Assembly: GCF_001665535.1 (NCBI RefSeq) | Contig: NZ_LZSQ01000086.1 | Span: 1 to 64,000 of the forward strand | Source of the DNA: Mycobacterium sp. 852002-51961_SCH5331710 | GTDB taxonomy: Bacteria > Actinomycetota > Actinomycetes > Mycobacteriales > Mycobacteriaceae | Reading direction: 5' to 3' | Length of the DNA stretch: 64,000 nucleotides | Shown here: positions 61,622-64,000 of the stretch, one piece after another | How positions within the stretch are numbered: the stretch's first letter is position 1 | Layout: each line of letters opens with the position of its first letter | Notes under the pieces: model-generated | The model's input: the letters and a program-made list of their open reading frames with translations, nothing else | Database searches by the model: none | What the model was told of the DNA's origin: nothing | Program-made: the position numbers and the translations under genes

Positions 61622-62977
61622 TCATGACCGCGCGGCGGCGATCAGGTTCGACGACGAGTAACCGGCGACGGTCGGCAGCAGCACGACCTCGCCGCCGTGG
61701 CGGCGGACCACGCCGGCCTCGGGGAGGTCGGCCTCGGTGTAGTCGCCGCCCTTGACCCAGACATCGGGCCGCAGTTGCTCCAGCGCCGCTTCGGGTGAGC
61801 GTTCGTCGAAGACGACGACGGCGTCGACGCAAGCCAGCGCGGCCAGCACCCGCGCCCTGTCCCGGTCCGCGACGACGGGTCGCCGCGGACCCTTCAGCGC
61901 CCGAACGGAAGCATCGGAGTTGAGCAGCACCACCAACGCGTCGCCGAGATCGCGGGCCTGCCGCAACAGCCGGACGTGGCCGGTGTGCAGCAGGTCGAAG
62001 CACCCTCCGGTCGCGACCAGCCTGCCCCCGCGGCGGCGCAGCCGGTCCCGGACTTCGGCGATGTCCCCGGTGATGGCGGTCGACGTTGCGGCCGAGGGTA
62101 TTCCACCGACCGAGTCCGCGCTCGACACGCCGACCGCGCCGCCCGCGGCAACGAATCTGCTGGCGGCGTCCACCGCGTCGGCGACGGCGCCCTGGATGTC
62201 CTTACCCGCGGCGAGCGCGATGGTGGCCGCGATTGCGAATCGGTCCCCCGCGCCGCAGGTGTCGCCGTGCCCGGACCGAGCGACTGAATCCCGCACGGGG
62301 TGGTGCTCGTTTCCGCTATCGGTGGCGACCAGTGCCCCCTTCGAGCCCAAGGTGATGCACACCGCCCGCGCGGCCCACCGTTCGCGCAGCGACTCCGCCG
62401 AGCGTCCCGCCGCCTCGTCCTGATTCGGCGTGACCAGCCAGCAGCCGGGCACCGGCTCGCTGCCGCGGGGATGGGGGTCCCACACCGTCGGCACCCGCTG
62501 TGCGGTCCGCGCGAGCAGTTCTCGGATCTCCGTGTGCGCGGTGACGCCGCGACCGTAATCGGCCACGCAGACCGCGGCCGCCGTACCGAGGATGTCGGAG
62601 ACCTCGGCAGGCACCGGTGTGCCCGCCGCGGAACCGTCGCCGCGGTCAAGCCGCAGCATCGACTGCCCGGCCGCGCGAATTCGGGTCTTGCACACCGTGC
62701 TTCCGGTCAGTTCCAGTGCGATGAGCCGCACACCCGCGTCGGCCAGCAGGTCGGTCAGCGCCTGACCGTCGGCGTCGTCGCCGATCGCGGTCACCAGCAC
62801 CACGTCGCATCCCGTGCGCGCGGCGAGCACCGCGGCCAGGCCGGCACCGCCGGGACGCCGCCAGATCCGTTCGGCGTCGACCACCGGTACGGGCGCCTCG
62901 GGGCTGAGCCGCGTTGCGGTGCCCTCGACGTCGAGGTCGAGCATCGAATCGCCGATGATCACCAAGGGCCTATTCAT
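61622..62977 (-). CDS. hldE: Bifunctional heptose-7-phosphate kinase/heptose-1-phosphate adenylyltransferase HldE
   Basis: This 451-residue protein fuses a PfkB-type kinase domain (about 1-300, catalytic GAGDRF at 242-247) with a nucleotidyltransferase domain (about 318-451, HTGH at 331-334 and KGGDYTE at 409-415). It converts D-glycero-D-manno-heptose-7-phosphate to the 1,7-bisphosphate and later makes ADP-heptose. The domain order and length are those of Gram-negative HldE. The ATG overlaps the gmhA stop by eight bases. Confidence 0.93.
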   Translation of the reverse strand: MNRPLVIIGDSMLDLDVEGTATRLSPEAPVPVVDAERIWRRPGGAGLAAVLAARTGCDVVLVTAIGDDADGQALTDLLADAGVRLIALELTGSTVCKTRIRAAGQSMLRLDRGDGSAAGTPVPAEVSDILGTAAAVCVADYGRGVTAHTEIRELLARTAQRVPTVWDPHPRGSEPVPGCWLVTPNQDEAAGRSAESLRERWAARAVCITLGSKGALVATDSGNEHHPVRDSVARSGHGDTCGAGDRFAIAATIALAAGKDIQGAVADAVDAASRFVAAGGAVGVSSADSVGGIPSAATSTAITGDIAEVRDRLRRRGGRLVATGGCFDLLHTGHVRLLRQARDLGDALVVLLNSDASVRALKGPRRPVVADRDRARVLAALACVDAVVVFDERSPEAALEQLRPDVWVKGGDYTEADLPEAGVVRRHGGEVVLLPTVAGYSSSNLIAAARS

Positions 62978-63548
62978 GTGACACCCCCAGCAGTACCTCG
63001 TCGACGGCGATGCACAGCGCGTGCACCAGCAGGAGGTGGATCTCCTGCACGGTCGCGGTGGTCGGCGCTTCCACGCAGATCGCGTCGTCGCAGACGGCGG
63101 CCAGTGGGTTCGGTTGCGGTCCCGTGAACGCCCATGTGGTCAGGCCGGTTTCGTGCGCGGCCTTGACGGCGGCGAGCACATTTGCGCTCGTACCGCTGGT
63201 CGACAGCGAGACGAGCACGTCACCCGGCCGCCCGTGTGCCCGCACACCCCTGGCGAACATCTCGTCGATGCCGTAGTCGTTGGCGATGGCCGTGAGCGCG
63301 GAGGTGTCGGCGTGCAACGAGATCGCCGACATCGGCATTCGCTCGTCGTGGAAACGGCCGACCAGTTCGGCGGTCAGATGTTGCGCCTCGGCCGCGCTGC
63401 CGCCGTTGCCGCACGCCAGAAGCCGGCCGCCGGTGGTGAGCACGTCGGCGAGCCGGCGACCCCAGGCGGCCAGCTTGGGCGCTTCGGGCGCGATGTGATC
63501 GGCTGCATGTGACAGTGCGCAGATGTGCGTCTGGATCGTCGGAATCAT
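62970..63548 (-). CDS. gmhA: Sedoheptulose-7-phosphate isomerase GmhA
   Basis: This 192-residue SIS-domain enzyme makes D-glycero-D-manno-heptose-7-phosphate, the first committed heptose step. Active-site residues align with E. coli GmhA at a constant offset of four: H57, E61, Q168 and H176 (H61, E65, Q172, H180), and the GNGGSAA and STSGTS phosphate loops are present. The ATG overlaps the upstream GT9 stop by four bases. Confidence 0.93.
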   Translation of the reverse strand: MIPTIQTHICALSHAADHIAPEAPKLAAWGRRLADVLTTGGRLLACGNGGSAAEAQHLTAELVGRFHDERMPMSAISLHADTSALTAIANDYGIDEMFARGVRAHGRPGDVLVSLSTSGTSANVLAAVKAAHETGLTTWAFTGPQPNPLAAVCDDAICVEAPTTATVQEIHLLLVHALCIAVDEVLLGVSHE

Positions 63549-64000
63549 TGCCGTCCTCCAATTCGGTTGACCGCGTCGAGCAGTTCGTCGTCGGTGATGC
63601 CGTCGAGGCATGGATGGCCCGCCACCGGGCATACGCGGGCGCGGGTGAGCCGGCACGGAGCCTGCTGGTCACCGAGGCGAACAACGTTGGCGCCGTATGG
63701 GCTCCACTGCGAGGCGGGTACGACGGGAGCAAAGAGGGAGACCACAGGGGTGCCGACGGCCGCGGCAAGGTGCGCAGGCCCGGTGTTGGGCGCGATCACC
63801 ACGCGCGCGTCGGCGTAGACGGCCGCCAGCGTGTCGAGCGTGGTGCGCCCGCCGAGGTCGACGGCGATGTCCCCGGCGACGGCCGCGGTGAGATCGCGTT
63901 CGGAGGGGTCTCCGGTGACCACGACTCGGTGCCCCGCGCCGACGAGGGCTTCGACCATTCGGGCGCTGCGTTCCGGAGTCGGTCGGCGTGCGGGCACCGC
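63545..64000 (-). CDS. Glycosyltransferase family 9 (partial at window edge)
   Basis: Only the last 151 residues of this gene lie in the window; the start is beyond the right edge. The visible part is the C-terminal donor-binding half of a GT9 heptosyltransferase-type enzyme (APNTGPAHLAAAVGTPVVSLF, then a cysteine-containing tail CRLTRARVCPVAGHPCLDGI). It overlaps gmhA by four bases, making it an earlier gene of the same operon and a second heptosyltransferase candidate. Confidence 0.85.
   Translation of the reverse strand, partial: AVPARRPTPERSARMVEALVGAGHRVVVTGDPSERDLTAAVAGDIAVDLGGRTTLDTLAAVYADARVVIAPNTGPAHLAAAVGTPVVSLFAPVVPASQWSPYGANVVRLGDQQAPCRLTRARVCPVAGHPCLDGITDDELLDAVNRIGGRQ

Noticed and set aside
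61605..62003. N-terminal extension of the SDR to 365 codons
   Set aside because: It lies inside hldE in another frame, and the SDR cofactor motif sits right after the ATG at 61604.

Overview
The window is chromosomal, GC-rich actinobacterial DNA from a mycobacterium, most likely a rapidly growing Mycolicibacterium-type species. The evidence is gene content that is diagnostic in combination: mtrA-mtrB-lpqB, whiB2, fbiA-fbiB, wbbL-rmlD, lcp1, accD5-accE5-accA3, rsbW-sigF and an MHB-type hemophore-like protein. From memory of M. tuberculosis H37Rv, the order follows roughly Rv3229c to Rv3287c with local replacements. Non-tuberculous features are a BCCT transporter, a lipase/hemophore/DUF899 block, a multicopper oxidase, topoisomerase IB and a heptose operon. 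No rRNA, tRNA, CRISPR array or recognisable insertion sequence was seen.

Layout. 0.05-6.3 kb: acyl desaturase and its ferredoxin-reductase-like partner, both preceded by the same 27-bp operator-like sequence, then a DUF6912 protein, a BCCT osmolyte transporter and a WS/DGAT-family acyltransferase with an altered catalytic motif. 6.5-12.1 kb: Rv3235-type protein, SRPBCC protein, secA1, hpf and a ComF-type protein. 12.2-17.1 kb: lpqB-mtrB-mtrA-tmk. 17.2-20.5 kb: accessory block (hemophore-like protein, secreted lipase, DUF899, membrane protein). 20.5-24.4 kb: sahH and the alkane hydroxylase operon alkB-rubA-rubB-alkX. 24.6-28.5 kb: amino-acid permease, FAD oxidoreductase and DUF808 protein.

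28.5-41.3 kb is an envelope-precursor and cofactor region. manA, a SIS protein, manB and manC supply GDP-mannose. rmlD and wbbL supply and transfer rhamnose for the arabinogalactan linker, and lcp1 joins arabinogalactan to peptidoglycan. Between them lie whiB2 and the F420 genes fbiA-fbiB with a translationally coupled Nudix gene. 41.3-43.6 kb: a TIGR03089 protein, then a multicopper oxidase bracketed by two inverted copies of one 60-bp hairpin. 43.7-54.6 kb: fadE25, purE-purK, GtrA and PH-domain membrane proteins, birA, and the acyl-CoA carboxylase operon accD5-accE5-maf-sseA-sufE followed by accA3. BirA biotinylates AccA3, and AccD5/AccE5 complete the enzyme that makes (methyl)malonyl-CoA for lipid synthesis.

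54.6-58.7 kb: short GNAT-like protein, MobA-like nucleotidyltransferase, a STAS anti-anti-sigma protein tail-to-tail with rsbW-sigF (with a SigF-type promoter upstream of rsbW), and topoisomerase IB. 58.7-64.0 kb, running off the right edge: six minus-strand genes joined or nearly joined by overlaps, namely GT9, gmhA, hldE, SDR, GT9 and a UDP-sugar dehydrogenase. This looks like an ADP-heptose synthesis and heptosyl-transfer operon in a mycobacterium. It is the most unusual system in the window, and its product is unknown.
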